The position numbers and the translations under genes are program-made. A DNA stretch of 64,000 bases from Typha latifolia (taxonomy: Eukaryota; Streptophyta; Magnoliopsida; Poales; Typhaceae), in contig CM034102.1 in the NCBI GenBank assembly GCA_019914945.1, forward strand, positions 12,389,501-12,453,500, in the 5' to 3' direction. Positions 35,401 through 48,110 of this stretch are shown here, piece after piece (positions within the stretch are counted from its first letter, which is position 1; each line of letters opens with the position of its first letter). The notes under the pieces were generated by a model. The model ran no database searches and had not been told where the DNA came from. It saw only the letters and a list, made by a program, of their open reading frames with translations.

Positions 35401-38400
35401 AATATATCCTGTGATATGTTAGTAGGCCATGTACTTTCCTAGTTTCCTGATTATGTTTTTGTTGAAGTGTAGCTTGCTGTGTATGTCTCCAGTAGAGTTC
35501 CTGAATTTCTCTTGGGTGACCCAGGCAGGTTTCGGCAGATAATTACAAATTTGGTGGGAAACTCAATTAAAGTATGTATCATTTTATCAGCTTAACCTCC
35601 TATTACTTTCCTATTGTGCTTAACTTTGTCACTTTCTTTTAATTGTTAATAGTGAAGATAAGCATACCCTGCATGCTTAGTTTGTTCAGTTTTTACTTCT
35701 GAAGCAACATGATTTTGTTCAGAGGCTTATTGATGTAGAAAAATGTTATATCTTCAATCCACAGTCATTAGTGGATGTGTTGTTGCCCTTGGCAATCATA
35801 GGATGTAAATATGTAATTGTGTGTAATTTGCTGCAGTTTACAGAACGTGGCCACATATTTGTCCAAGTTCACCTGGCTGCCCATTCAAATCAGGCTACTG
35901 ATGCTGTAATTGAAGAAGGTTTGATTGGACATGAAAATGAAGCTTGTGTTATGTCTACTAACCTTGCATTTAATACTTTAAGCGGCTTTGAAGCTGCTGA
36001 TAGCAGAAACAGCTGGGAAAATTTCAAGCTGTTGCTATCTAATGAGGCATCCATGTGTACATCTCAAAGCAAGATGCCATATGAGAATGACTCTAGTCAA
36101 GTAACTCTGATTGTAATCGTGGAAGATACTGGGATTGGCATCCCATTACATGCCCAAGAGCGAGTTTTCACTCCCTTTATGCAAGCTGACAGCTCAACTT
36201 CAAGGAATTATGGGGGAACAGGAATTGGCTTGAGCATCAGTAAATGTCTTGTTGAACTGATGGGGGGTCAGATAAACTTTGTAAGCCGGCCTCATATTGG
36301 AAGCACATTCACATTCACTGCTGTCCTCCAAAGATGCCAGATAAGGACAAATGGTGATACAAAGAGACCTCCACATTGCTTTCTACCTACCTGTTTTAAA
36401 GGAGTGAAAGCAATTTTAATTGATAGAAGGCCAGTGCGAGGTGGTGTCACAAAATATCACCTGCAGAGGCTAGGGGTTAAGGCTGAAGTTGTCAGTAATA
36501 TTGATCTGGCAGTTAGTGCATTGTCTGGAAAAAATGGCAGCTTTATATCTGGGTAAACCTTCTATTGATATGTGTGCTTGCATATATACATGTACATATT
36601 TTTGCACATATAGTAGTGGATTGTAATGCTTTATTGTTTGGAGTTTGTTATTTGCCATAAGCATCATATGATACCAAACAAATTTGAATTAACCCTAATA
36701 TAAGTTTTCACCACTAAGTTCTGTGCTTTGAAGCTATTAATTACAGCTATTCTTAAACTTTGAAATGGCGATAATGTACAGGTTCCATTTATATCCTTTC
36801 TATTGAATTGCCATGACTTTGTTGGCTCGCCCTCACTTTTCCTTTTTGATTGCAAGAGAGAAAGATAACATATCAAAATTGTGAAAATTGAAATAAATGG
36901 GAAATCTTATTAGTGTTGTTTTACTTTTAAAATAGTTGTTATTTGTCATTGCAGTATAGTTCCTCTGACTATTTTTCTTTGTAACTTCACAACAGGTATG
37001 GAAAGGAACCGTGCATACTCTTAATTGAGAATGACTCTTTGTGTTCTAAAGAGGTTATTTGCTTACACAATCAATTACTAGAACAGCAAAGAACCGGTTC
37101 CATACCTGAAGTACCAAAGGTGATCCTTCTGGCAAATTCTGAATCTGACAAAACAAATGGAGTGGATATGGTTGATAGTGTGATCGTGAAGCCTTTGAGA
37201 ACAAGCACAGTGGCTGCTTGCTTTCAACAAGTGCTAGGATTTGCACAATATCCGAGTCAAGAAAAGCCCAATGGATCGGCTTTCCTTTGCAGTTTGCTGG
37301 TTGGAAAGAATATATTAGTCGTTGATGATAATAAGGTTAATCTCAGAGTGGCCGCAGGTACCCTAAAAAAGTATGGAGCAAAGGTGGAGTGTGTTGAGAG
37401 TGGCAAAGATGCCCTTTCTCTCCTTCAATTGCCACACAAGTTTGATGCCTGCTTCATGGATATTCAGATGCCAGAGATGGATGGGTAAGTTTGGCTCCTA
37501 TTGTTTTAAATTAAAATTCTGAATGTTACCTAATTGTTAGTTACGGAGCTATTTTGCTACTACTTTTGAACAAATGCTGTTATTGAAAGAAACACAAATG
37601 CGTCATGTATAACCCATATGTGATCCATAATGGACAGCTGATATCCACCGCATAGTGCTGGAATTCATCTGGATTCTTATTTTTAATTGCTCCAACTGAG
37701 TAATTCATATTCAACTGAGATTAGTATTATTTCGTTAGACATGAAAGACACTTATTGAATATATGACTGTGGAATTGAATATTTATTACATTATTTAGAT
37801 GAATACTAATACAAGCTGTCGTCTCTGAGATCATCTGTTTGCAATGTATAAGTAATATAATTACCATGGCAATAATTTTTCAAAATTGTGAAGGAAGTAC
37901 AGATATATAAAATATAATGATGGTGACAAAATCATTGATTATGTGCTGTATGCTGATCTAAAGGCAATTGTGTAGTTCTAAAGAATACTTAGCCAAGTGG
38001 GTCTTTGCAGATTAGTTAATGATCATTATAGTGCAGCAAGTACCATTCATAAACAATATACTTTATATTACTATTTAAGTATTAACCCCTATGAAGTAGA
38101 AAAGCCTCTTCTAATGTTTCTACATTCTATCAGTACCCAGTGGCTACAGCATATTAGAAATGCCAACTTAGCCACACGACACCATGGCATTTGACTATAT
38201 TGCAACAGTAACGGGCTGCCCTGCTTTAGTTTTGTGATGCTCAGAATCTCTGTTATTGTAGATACCTCGGTGCAATATTTCATTCAATAGTTCCTAGATA
38301 TTTTTAGTAAACAATATTAGTTCTATCATTTCTTTAGGTGCCTACATAACATTGCAGATACCTAAATGATATGAATCACCACTGACGAATCTACGTAATA

Positions 38401-38966
38401 ATTTTCTATATGTGACTTATCTTTAAAATAGTTGCGAAATACTGAAGTGCCTATGCTTTGAGTTTCCGAAGTTCAGGAACATTAAGACTGAACAACGTTA
38501 TCTATCAAAAACAGACCCCCAACAACTTCATTTTTATCAGCATTTGTCATCTTCTACTTTCCCATTAAAATTTGGCTGATAAAGTCATGCCACCAGCTAG
38601 TACTCATTCTCATTTTGGGGCATTGGTGTAGCATTGTTCTTCTAAGGTTTTAATAGTGAGATCTACTCACTTATGACATTTGGTATCATGAAATTGTGTT
38701 CTTTACATGCCAGGTTTGAGGCAACTCGGCAAATACGCTTGATGGAGAGCAAGACAAATGAAGAGGCCCAGAATGGAGGAACTTTAGTAGAAGAGAATTC
38801 CTCGAGGATCGAGTGGCATCTGCCAATCCTTGCTATGACAGCCGATGTCATCCAGGCAACCTATGAGGAATGCATAAAATGTGGAATGGATGGTTATGTT
38901 TCCAAACCTTTCGAAGAATCACAACTTTATCAGGCAGTTGCAAAATTCTTGGTATCAGATTCTTGA
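32467..38966 (+). CDS. AHK3: Cytokinin receptor hybrid histidine kinase (AHK3-like)
   Basis: Eleven phase-consistent exons: 32467-32754, 32848-33081, 33166-33335, 34328-34546, 34644-34830, 34916-34967, 35072-35301, 35473-35571, 35837-36552, 36996-37484 and 38714-38966, giving 978 residues. Order: one N-terminal membrane segment (about 20-40); CHASE cytokinin-binding domain (about 80-290, with [15 protein letters not shown]); second membrane segment (about 317-337); H-box [13 protein letters not shown] with His373; N-box near 480-492; ATP lid with VEDTGIGIP and [11 protein letters not shown]; a degenerate receiver-like region; then an intact receiver with Asp842/Asp843, phospho-acceptor Asp887 (FMDIQMP) and Lys959 (SKPFE). 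[15 protein letters not shown] favours AHK3 over AHK2 or AHK4. Cytokinin binds the CHASE domain, mainly facing the ER lumen, and phosphate passes from His373 to Asp887 and on to HPt proteins. All catalytic residues I can check are present, so it looks functional. Confidence 0.95.
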
Positions 38967-40419
38967 GATTACACTCCATACAGTGAGGAACCAACCCAAG
39001 AGCTAAGAAGCACAGATGGTTATCCAGTTAAATCAATCATCGGCATGAAATTAATGTGCTGTGGGAGAAAATCATATTCTGAAGCCCGCCGCAAGTCGCA
39101 CTTCCTGTTGGCCAAGTCTATTCTCATCAAGCCAATGTACATTATGATATGATGGGGCTGATATTCATTAATAAGTAGCAGAGCAGAATCTGAATAGTAT
39201 ATGTTCTGGGTATCCTCTGTATCATTACTCGAATAATTGACATTTTTACATTCAACTGTCTGAAGTGACTTTGTAATGTAAAATTTTGCAGCTGTCTGTT
39301 CTTAAGGTGCTCTAATGAGGATGATTTTGATGTTTCCTTTCCTATCTTGTGGGCTTCTGCTTGTGTAATGTTTCACAGTATCCTAATCCCAGGTCTATTT
39401 ACAGTTTTTTTAAGATACATATACAATGAATCATAGAGTGGTAAGTTGATTGCAACTATAAAAGCAAACATGGGCAGGCTGTGAAATGGTGGGAATTTTG
39501 AGCAGCCATTGCACCATCTGAGTAATATCACAATTTTTTATGAGGTTATAAATGGGCGACTTGCAGTGACAACCAAAATCTCTGGATAAAATAACAGTAA
39601 TCTTTATTGTTGTTTAAGGACATTTCTTAGCAATTTACTCCTCCATCTCTCTTCCATTCCTTTCTCTCTGACGGATTTTGCTCCTCAGCCTCCTCTTTAA
39701 ATCCGATCTCATGGGCTCGTATGATCGGGATGGTCAATCGTTCACCGGTGTTTCATTTTTGTTAGTTTTGTAGAATTTGATTAGTTCCATATTTTTGTTG
39801 GTGATTTTATATATTTGACATAAATTTTTATTAATTTTGAGCTAAATTCTAAGTGAGGCTCACACATTATTAATAATTATTTAATTATAAAATTAATTTA
39901 GTTTAAATAGTACTTTATTGTCATATATTTACTTAATTAAATTCATGAAGAAAAGTGAATAAAAATTGGCTATAAAGTGAGTATCATGGCAATGAAAAAT
40001 AAATAAAAGTGAATTTGGTACTATATTTGATATTTGAGAAATATTAGTATAGTATATAAGTGGACTTCTTATGAGCTTTGGACCCTAAATGAGATACTTA
40101 TTTTGTGAGATGAGTACTATTCAATTTAACTCACACGCGCTTGCCGTCCGGCCCGACTCAATTTGCTTAAGGATATAATGTCCAACACCAGAAATAACTA
40201 TATAGAATTTTATTTTCTGTAATATGTAAGTTTATTTAATTAATTTATTTATTTTCGATCGATCTTTCTGTGACTCTTTGGAATTTACCGCTAACAATTT
40301 TGTAGTTGTTGTTATGCAAAATGACATCTTTCTAGGTTGCTGTCTACTGGATCGTTCACTATTGATCCCGAGAGGTTCAAATCTAGCCAGAGATTCAGAG
40401 AGGATGGCTGCCTCTTTTG
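38967..40419. other. AHK3-like 3' flank and intergenic DNA
   Basis: The first 300-400 bases are probably 3' UTR. Beyond that the DNA is very AT-rich (39720-40120) without a supported gene. Confidence 0.45.
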
Positions 40420-40640
40420 CTCTACTTGATGCATGTTGTATAGAATGAAGATGCTACATTGAATGTCTGGACTGTGAGGGCCCTACCCTACTCCTTCCAT
40501 GGCCTCATGTTGAACTTGATACCTTGGAAGCCAGACCTCCATCCTCTGGGTGAGGGGTTCTTGATTGCATCTGTTTGGGCACAATTCATCAGGTTACCCA
40601 TCAACTATTGATCCATGGATATCCTCAATTAATTCTTTTC
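40420..40640 (+). mobile_element. LINE-type ORF1 fragment (DUF4283-like)
   Basis: Frame +1 from 40447 reads EDATLNVWTVRALPYSFHGL, then PWKPDLHPLGEG and IASVWAQFIRLPINY before a stop. The pattern L-PWKP-F-P followed by VW-RLP--YW is the DUF4283 signature of plant retroelement ORF1/Gag-like proteins. No start, no zinc knuckle and no reverse transcriptase are nearby, so this is a small orphan fragment. Confidence 0.6.
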
Positions 40641-41249
40641 AACTTGAGGCATATGAAAGCATTCCTTCCATTTCTTTTTTCTTTTTTTTCAATCTGTTCC
40701 ATTTTCTCTCTCTTGAGTGTTGAAAGAATTTTTAGACAACCCAATCATCATCATCATCTCTTCTTTTCAATGGCTTGGACTATGTAATCTATGGGCTGCC
40801 TATGTAATCTATTGTGTGATTTTAGAGCGAGTCTGTGATTTATTGAAGACATGACTGAAGTGCAGATTCAATTTTAATGGTTTGTGCCTTGGAATTCTTC
40901 TCTGACATCATCTGTAACTGGAATCGAAGATCATGGAGATAGATGTTGATTATGTTGATAAGGACTCTATACACCACCTAACCTGAGAGTGCAGCTCATT
41001 CGAACGCCTCCACGCTGAGATTATCTTCTAGCATGATTATTTTAAATTTTGGTTAACTTTTAAATATGTAGAGAGCCATCGATGATATTTTATAGATCAA
41101 TAATAACAATATGTTGGGCAAATATATGGTGAAGGACTTGATTCCCCTCTCCACAAGTTATGGGAAGATTTTTCTTATCATATATGGTGAGAAAGTAACT
41201 CAAATTTGGTATTATATGTGAGTGACCAAGCTAGCACCGTTCTAAAACT

Positions 41250-41527
41250 TCTTTATTGAAATAGGCTATTCTCAAACTTATTTACCGGATAGGGTCTAAT
41301 TAACTATAGTCATAATAAAAATGCTGATTAATTTAATATTTTATGCATGTAAATCTTATTAATTTAGTCTTTCAGCAATCTAGGAAAAAAATTGTCTGGC
41401 AATAAAAATACGGAACTGATCAGTGTTTTTAAAAACGTTAATTAGTTCAGCATTTTTGTTAGAAATACAGTAAATTAGATCCCATTTGATAAATAAATTT
41501 GAAGGTAGTCTATTTCGATAAAAAAAA
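41250..41527. mobile_element. MITE with about 90-bp terminal inverted repeats
   Basis: The left arm (tctttattgaaataggct, then aacttatttaccggatag and aaaatgctgatt) is the inverse of the right arm, whose complement reads ttatcgaaatagact, aatttatttatcaaatgg and aaaatgctgaac. Arms cover most of the element, so it is nearly a perfect foldback. The ends are approximate. Confidence 0.65.
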
Positions 41528-43141
41528 TTTTAAAAAAAAAGAGAGCCTATTTTGATCAAAAACTCATCATATGTAATTATTTTCTCTTGTGATCAACTGC
41601 TTCCTATTACAAAAGTAAACCTTACTGCAGCTTTGAATCCTGAGCTTCTTATTTGAGTGTTGCATTCATGAAATCATAAACTTTTAGGTACATTTTAATA
41701 GAAACGTCAACAATTTCAGCATTTATATCTGTAAAAATTAGCGAAATAAAATATTAATTTTAATAGCGATTTGTATATCTATATTGCTGAACATATCGTC
41801 GATTTATTTAGAATCTTAAAGATGAAATGCTAATAAATTCAGCTAAGTCTATCTTTTTTTTTGTTTTGGCCACCCATAAGGTATGAGATGCTAATCAAAT
41901 TAATAATTTATATGTTAGAAGAAATACTAAACTTGTTAGTGTTACCTAATTAGGCTCCTCCATCAGCAAGCTGCTACGGCCTCTTCATCATCCTCCTCCA
42001 ATCAAGCTGGGCTCGACGAGCTCAAGCTGAGCCAAATTAAACCTAAACATTAAATTAGGCTTAAAATTAATTTTTAAGCTGAGCCTAAATTAGAGCCGGC
42101 TCGCTAAAGCTCCGCTCATTTATGCTCCCTATTTCTCGTGAAACAAATCCGAGCCCCGTCAATTTTAGTATATAAAATTTAGAAGAGGGCCAGCTTGGTC
42201 AAAATGTCAAAAGAGAAAAGAAACGCTCTTTGCCATTTCGCCTTGAGATAGAGTTTTGTGGATCTCGAGTTACCTTCAATAGCTAGAAAAGTGTTGCATC
42301 TTTTAGCAACGATTCAATGTTAAGTTTATAGTTTAGCCAAATCATGGTTTCATAAGATAATAATTATTTTGGGTCCAGACATTACTAATGGGGTTCTAGA
42401 ACATTAATAGCAGTTTAGTTGTTTGCTACTAAACCACCCTTCAGATTGCCCAGAGAGTCAGCACGAGGGATTAGTCCCTTGGCAACCAGTGCGTTTATAA
42501 TTTTCTTCTTCCAATGGATAACAATTATTTCATTCACAAGCTATCCATGTACTTGGGAAGAAACATTAGACACAGAAGATTCACATTAATTGGAGAGAAT
42601 GAAAGCAGACAGATAATAATACTCCAATGCTTTGTGACAGTAAACTTGAGGCAGAGGCAGTAAAGATCATATTAATGCAAACTACTTGGAACAAGAAATA
42701 CACCCAAATGTCACAGATATCATAATTGTACACCATATCTGAAATTCTAATCAAAGCTGATAGTAAGAAAAAACTGAAGATGAAGAAACATAATCCATAA
42801 TAGGATTTCTTTGATCAATGTCTCATTTTAATGATACAGATTCATCGTACATATTGTGTAAAAAGTGCCCAACATTATTGAGATTTAGTATAGCTTTGCT
42901 AGCTGTTGGTAGACACCTCTGACAGCCGAGGTTAGATAGCATCATACAGTGTAAAATTTTGAGCATCTTTTACCACTATAATTGAGCCACTTATGACCAG
43001 CAGCGCCCCATTTTCCATGCGACAGAGCACCTTGAAACTTTTTTGGAGGAGCAACACAACCACCAAAAGTAGTTCTAACAGAAATTTGCAATTAACATAA
43101 ATAATAAATTCTTGAAATGAATCAAAGCCCCCTGGCTGTCA
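41528..43141. other. Intergenic DNA with a degraded hAT-like GAGC/GCTC block
   Basis: At about 41960-42150 there is a GAGCC/GGCTC-rich segment (gagctcaagctgagccaaat, gagccggctcgctaaagctc) resembling the subterminal region of the hAT element at 12473, but no ends can be read. The remainder up to the COX11 stop is AT-rich and probably includes the COX11 3' UTR. Confidence 0.4.
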
Positions 43142-46100
43142 CTAGTCCTCATTAACTTTGAAAAATGTGTATGAGAGGATGAGATTGTTGATCCCATTCA
43201 TCTTAGGATCTGTCTCAAATTCAGGATCAATATAGAAGAAGACCTGTAAATAGCCACTAGAGTTGTTAATATAATGAATGAATGAAAAGTGGATCGGAAG
43301 CTGCAGGTGTCACAAATGTCATTACCGGCATGTCAATCTGCTCGCCTGGAAGAAGTTTCTGCTCCTCAAAGCAAAAGCACTGTATTTTATTGAAGTAAAC
43401 AGCAGCCTGCAATTGAAGCTATCATGAGACACTGAATATTGATTGTTTTGTTTGTTGTGCTGTTCAAATCTAGTATTCACATGCATTGTATGAAAATGCC
43501 TGGGGGTGATCCACTTTGATGGTTAAAAATGCATGCCTTCATATACATACATATATGCATACATGTGAAATTTTGGGGGACTTTTATTGTTCCAAGATAT
43601 ATCAAACAGATTATCATCATTGCAAATTATCCACTCAGCTATTAGCATTTCCCCTGCGAACCAATTGATATCAAAGATCAGAACCATTATATTTGGTATA
43701 TAATAGCCTCCATTATTGTGCCATTGTTGAGGTCCCTATTAGGATTGAGATCTCAATTCTGTTATGGAGGGACATTTTAAATTGTCAAAAGTAGTAACCC
43801 TGCTGATATGTATCTTCTGAACTCATTCAAAAAGAGATAATTGAAATTACCAACAAACATTGGAGGCACAATACAGGAATTATCTTTCCTGCAAGCTACA
43901 TTTTAGACTAAATTAAGTGCTACAGAAGACTTAGATATCCAGTAATCCATATTACATATTGTGACAAGACTTGTACCTTCATAGGTGTAACATTGTATGT
44001 AGAAACACCAGTTATCGGAGTTGAGCTACGATTTTCAGCTGTGTAAAATGCTAGAGCACTTTCACCTGGTTTAACCCTTACCTATGAATGGCAATAATAA
44101 GAGGATATGTAGTGAATCATGGAAACCAATATTTGCATATTATAGATGGTAATAAAGTAACCTCTCTTTGTGTAGGCACAAATTTCCATGGCATCCCATC
44201 AGCAACATCAGCATTAAACTGCACAACAATTTCTCTACAAACATGGAAGCAGAATCACACTCAGACCTAACACGAAAATAAAATAGCTGAGACAGACCTC
44301 ACTCACAATCACTTCTTAAGCTACTTAAGAGAATAGTGAAATTTCTAAGCAGTTCATTATCGTTATCAGGAAACGCTGTAAAAGTACTAGAAAATTCTTT
44401 AGCATATAAGTGACATAAAACACCAAAGATCTGGACATAGTATATCATCTAAGACAGGCAGTACAACTTGCAGCATAAATGTCAAAGAAAGTGAAGGAAA
44501 ATTGTAAGAATACATAAACATGAGATGAAGTTGCAAGATTATATGATACAACATACCATGAAAGATCTACCACCATTAAGATCAACTATGAGATATTTAG
44601 CTTTTAGCAGAATTTTGAACCACCGACCCATCTTGGCATTTTCTATCTACCATGCTTGGAAGTTCCACATGCGAAATTGAGCACATCAAAAATATGTATC
44701 ACATCTAAGTTAGAAAAGTTACACACTGAAAATAGCTATCTCAAGTTTTGCTTCTTAAAGCAAACTTATCCATTGCTTCATTTTCAGTGTTGATGCGGTC
44801 ATCAAATAGAAACAATTTTTTTCCCTTCCAATATGTATCAAAATCAACTGAAAGAGATCATTCAGTAGAATTTTAGAAGTTTTGGTTCCTGCCAATTATG
44901 TCATTATTTTGCTTTTTCTCAGTGGGTTCAAATAAAGCCATGTAGTTTTAGTTAATTTAGCTGATTTCAGCCACTAGTAATCAAATTTAACCTATCAAAC
45001 TAAGTTCATTAAAATGGGATAAAATTTTATTTTTCATTAAGTTCTCATAAGTTATTGATAGCTCAATATTTTCAAATGCCTCCACATGCATAAGAAAGTA
45101 GAATCAGGCTGCAGAACAATATATACAATCCAGCATCTTGAACAAAATTGATGCTTATATTTTCCAACGGGGCATGAGAAACAATTGATGTCAACTTGAA
45201 AAGGATACTTCAGATAAAAGTAGTCTAAAATATCACACTTAGAAGTATCAAATCATTTGAGATTTATGTTTTCTGGTTGCCTCTATTTCCATATCCTTTT
45301 CATTAAGCATTCGGACTTTGTATTCCCTAAACTTAGAACTGAAATATGATATAATCATATAACTGAAACTACCAAAACTAAAGCTTCACCAACCCAGCAG
45401 GCCTCATATAGAAATTGATATTACATAACCTCAACAGATAAACTGGTACATCATAGTAGACAAAAGCTTTCTGGCTTTATTTAATATGAATCTGGTACAA
45501 TTACATTAGATTCAATATTTCCTCCTCAAGATTTCTCCTGTATGATTTTTGTCCAAACTGTAGCGATGCACATCTTTAGGTTTTGGCACCTTCCTTTACA
45601 AAGTGTAACAACATCCCCTTTTGGAAAGAATACCACAACTTACTTGTTAATGCTGTTGAATAGAACAACAAGGGCACACGTTAATTACCATTCCTAATCA
45701 CGTACTTCTACTTGCTTTGTCTCTTTTCACAGTCTCTCTCTCTAGTGATGCTTCTAGGTTATGTTTCCCAAAGGAGATTGTATTGTCCAGTCAATCAATT
45801 ATTTTTCAATGTACATAAAAACACCACAATTCTAGTTTATTTGAGAGGATTTCTGATCAATTCATATATGATTTTCAAGAATATCGGTGGAAGATCCAGT
45901 ATCCTATGCACTTCAAATAAACAGAAATGGGCAACCAAAATTGAGGCTTCCTTATCCTGCAAGAATTTCACCCTTCTCTTTCAGGACAAATAGTCAAGCA
46001 TCATAGTACAACAAAGATGATGCGTACACTAGCAAGTAGCAGTGACAAAGTATCAACACATAAAAAAAGCTTCCCGATTCCAGTGACAAACTCTGGACAA

Positions 46101-46953
46101 GAGGCCTGCATGCAAAACCTTAAAAAACAATTGATGAATGGAAGACCTATTCTTTTGTGTGTACAATATCATGCTACCCGGATAGCAACACCAAATTAAA
46201 ATAGTTCAAAAAGAAAGAGGGTGAGAAGAATAGGCATACCCCTTGACATCAAAAGTATAATAGCAAATAATTAGATAATCATCTGTGCTACTAATCCAAG
46301 ACTACGATCCAGAGAGATAAGAAAAGATTATGAGGTACAATCGTTCCTTCCATTCAACATAAGGTTCTAACCTCGAAGTAGTCGTCCCATCTCGTGCATG
46401 GCGTGCGATCTTATCCTCCACACTCTGCAGCAGACACCCATTCCTTGTCACAAACCATGAACGACCTCATTACTTCAATAAAAACTCATCATCAAAATCC
46501 AATCTTGAACCGAAAACTAATAACCTCGACCTCAAATAAGAGAAACCCAAATGCCCAATCGAACCAAATCGATCAAAAGGTAGAAAGACACAGTAACTGG
46601 TTCATTACCTCCCGGCGTTGAACCGTACCCCCATAGCCAGTGGCCTGGCAGAAGCGGCGGTAGAGGGGAACGGCGGCATAGGACGCGCCGACCATGGCGG
46701 CAACCACCGCGAGAAGGTACATGAGAGTGTTCCGAGAGCTCCGATCTCGGGCGGTGGTGGAGGCCGAGGCGGAGGCAGAGGCGTAGCGGCACTGGAAGCC
46801 GATAGGGGTAAGCGCACCAGGGGGTGGCCATAAGGAGGTGGGAGGAGGCCGCAGTCGATTCGAAGGAGAAGGGAGTGGAGGTGGACGAGAGCAGGCGAAC
46901 GAGCGGTGGAGGAGATGGGAGAAGGGGCGGGCGTATTTTGGAAACGGGGGCAT
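43142..46953 (-). CDS. COX11: Cytochrome c oxidase assembly protein COX11, mitochondrial
   Basis: Six exons on the minus strand: 46609-46953, 46372-46424, 44162-44234, 43977-44081, 43326-43406 and 43142-43243. All phases agree and give 252 residues. The N-terminus is rich in Arg, Ser and Pro with few acids, as for a mitochondrial presequence. One membrane helix follows ([20 protein letters not shown]), then the conserved [20 protein letters not shown]. The intermembrane-space domain has [21 protein letters not shown] and the copper-binding CFCF motif in [10 protein letters not shown], then [12 protein letters not shown] and LSYTFFKV near the C-terminus. COX11 delivers copper to the CuB site of COX1. 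All key cysteines are present. A frame starting further upstream (47012) is not in phase with this protein. Confidence 0.95.
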
Positions 46954-47159
46954 TTCGGGAAGAGAGCGGAGAAAAGCTCTTCGTTTGCAGTCGAATTCTC
47001 GCTGCTAGGCACCGTGGTCGAATTTCTCGACTTAAGTAAGCTGAGCGGTTTTTATCGAGTTTTGACCTGTAAATAATTTAGAAACTGCTACATTTTTTTA
47101 AATTTATTTCAAAATTATTGTACTCTTTCGTTCACACAATAATTTTTATAAAATTTATG
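46954..47159. other. COX11 5' flank
   Basis: GC-rich leader-like sequence up to about 47030, then AT-rich DNA. This is the likely COX11 promoter; no motif stands out. Confidence 0.4.
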
Positions 47160-48110
47160 GCTCTGATCGCACGAGCACTAATACACTAGAGTCCATCAAA
47201 AAGTGATGCCTTGGATTAAAACATTATGTTGGAAAGTTGCATGACACCGCTTTTGCAGACTGCACACCGAAATAGTGGAGCACTTGTTATTCGACTGCCA
47301 GTATAGTAACGAGGTTTGGGAGAAGGTGGAGGATGCCATCTGATGAATAAGATCTACTCCAACTGAATGTGCATACAGTGAGCTAATAGAAGCAGCGATG
47401 TGCACGTAAAGGCGGTCGTTGCGTCCACCATTTATCTTATTTAGAAACATCGCAATGTTGTTGCCTTCGGAGGGGAGGTTGCGCATGCCAAGGTAGTGGG
47501 TGATCAGGCTATCAAACTAGCTATGGAATACAGGCAATGAGGTGGAATAACTCCTAAAGTTAGAACCAACATCCAAATAAGTTGGTAGCACTCGAAGTTG
47601 AGGTGATGCACAGTTAATTCAGATGGGTGCACATGGTGGACGATTGATAGGGAGGTGTAGGGGCGGCCCTGAGATCAGAGGTGGGGTCTTTACTAGCCAT
47701 CATTTAGGAGCTGGTGGCGGTGGAACATGCATTAGAGGCTAAGGCAACAACAATTTTGCTAGGCCTCATAGTAGCAAAGGTGCATGGATGCTCAAAGCTA
47801 GAGGCCGAGCTAGACTCTTTATAGTTGGTGCAACTCTTACAAAGGCAAAACGACTAGTCCCAACACATTTGAGTACTCATGATGGACTGCTCAACCCTAC
47901 TTGAAGTATTCTAAGAGGTGAAGATTGGCCACATTTTTAAGGAGGCTAATCGGGTGGCCGACTGGGCGGGGCACCAAAGTTAGAAAACCTTGGGGTTTTG
48001 TTGTGTGGGGCCTACTAAGGAGCTCCCCTACTAGCTTTGTGATATCCTCACTTTTGATACTTTAGCTGAGTCTATTAGCCGGAGTATTCTTATCTAAGCT
48101 AGTGATAGCT
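47160..48110 (+). mobile_element. LINE relic: zinc-binding post-RT region and RNase H
   Basis: Plus-strand frames include VEHLLFDCQYSNEVWEKV near 47275, a hallmark of the zinc-binding region after the reverse transcriptase of plant LINEs. Further on, HGCSKLEAELDSL is near 47790 and HIFKEANRVADWAGHQS near 47930, the C-terminal RNase H signature (EANRVAD). Stops and frameshifts disrupt it. It lies in the COX11-Hikeshi gap and has no visible effect on either gene. Confidence 0.75.

Noticed and set aside
46605..47012. A longer minus-strand frame starting at 47012 over COX11 exon 1
   Set aside because: It is out of phase with the conserved COX11 protein.
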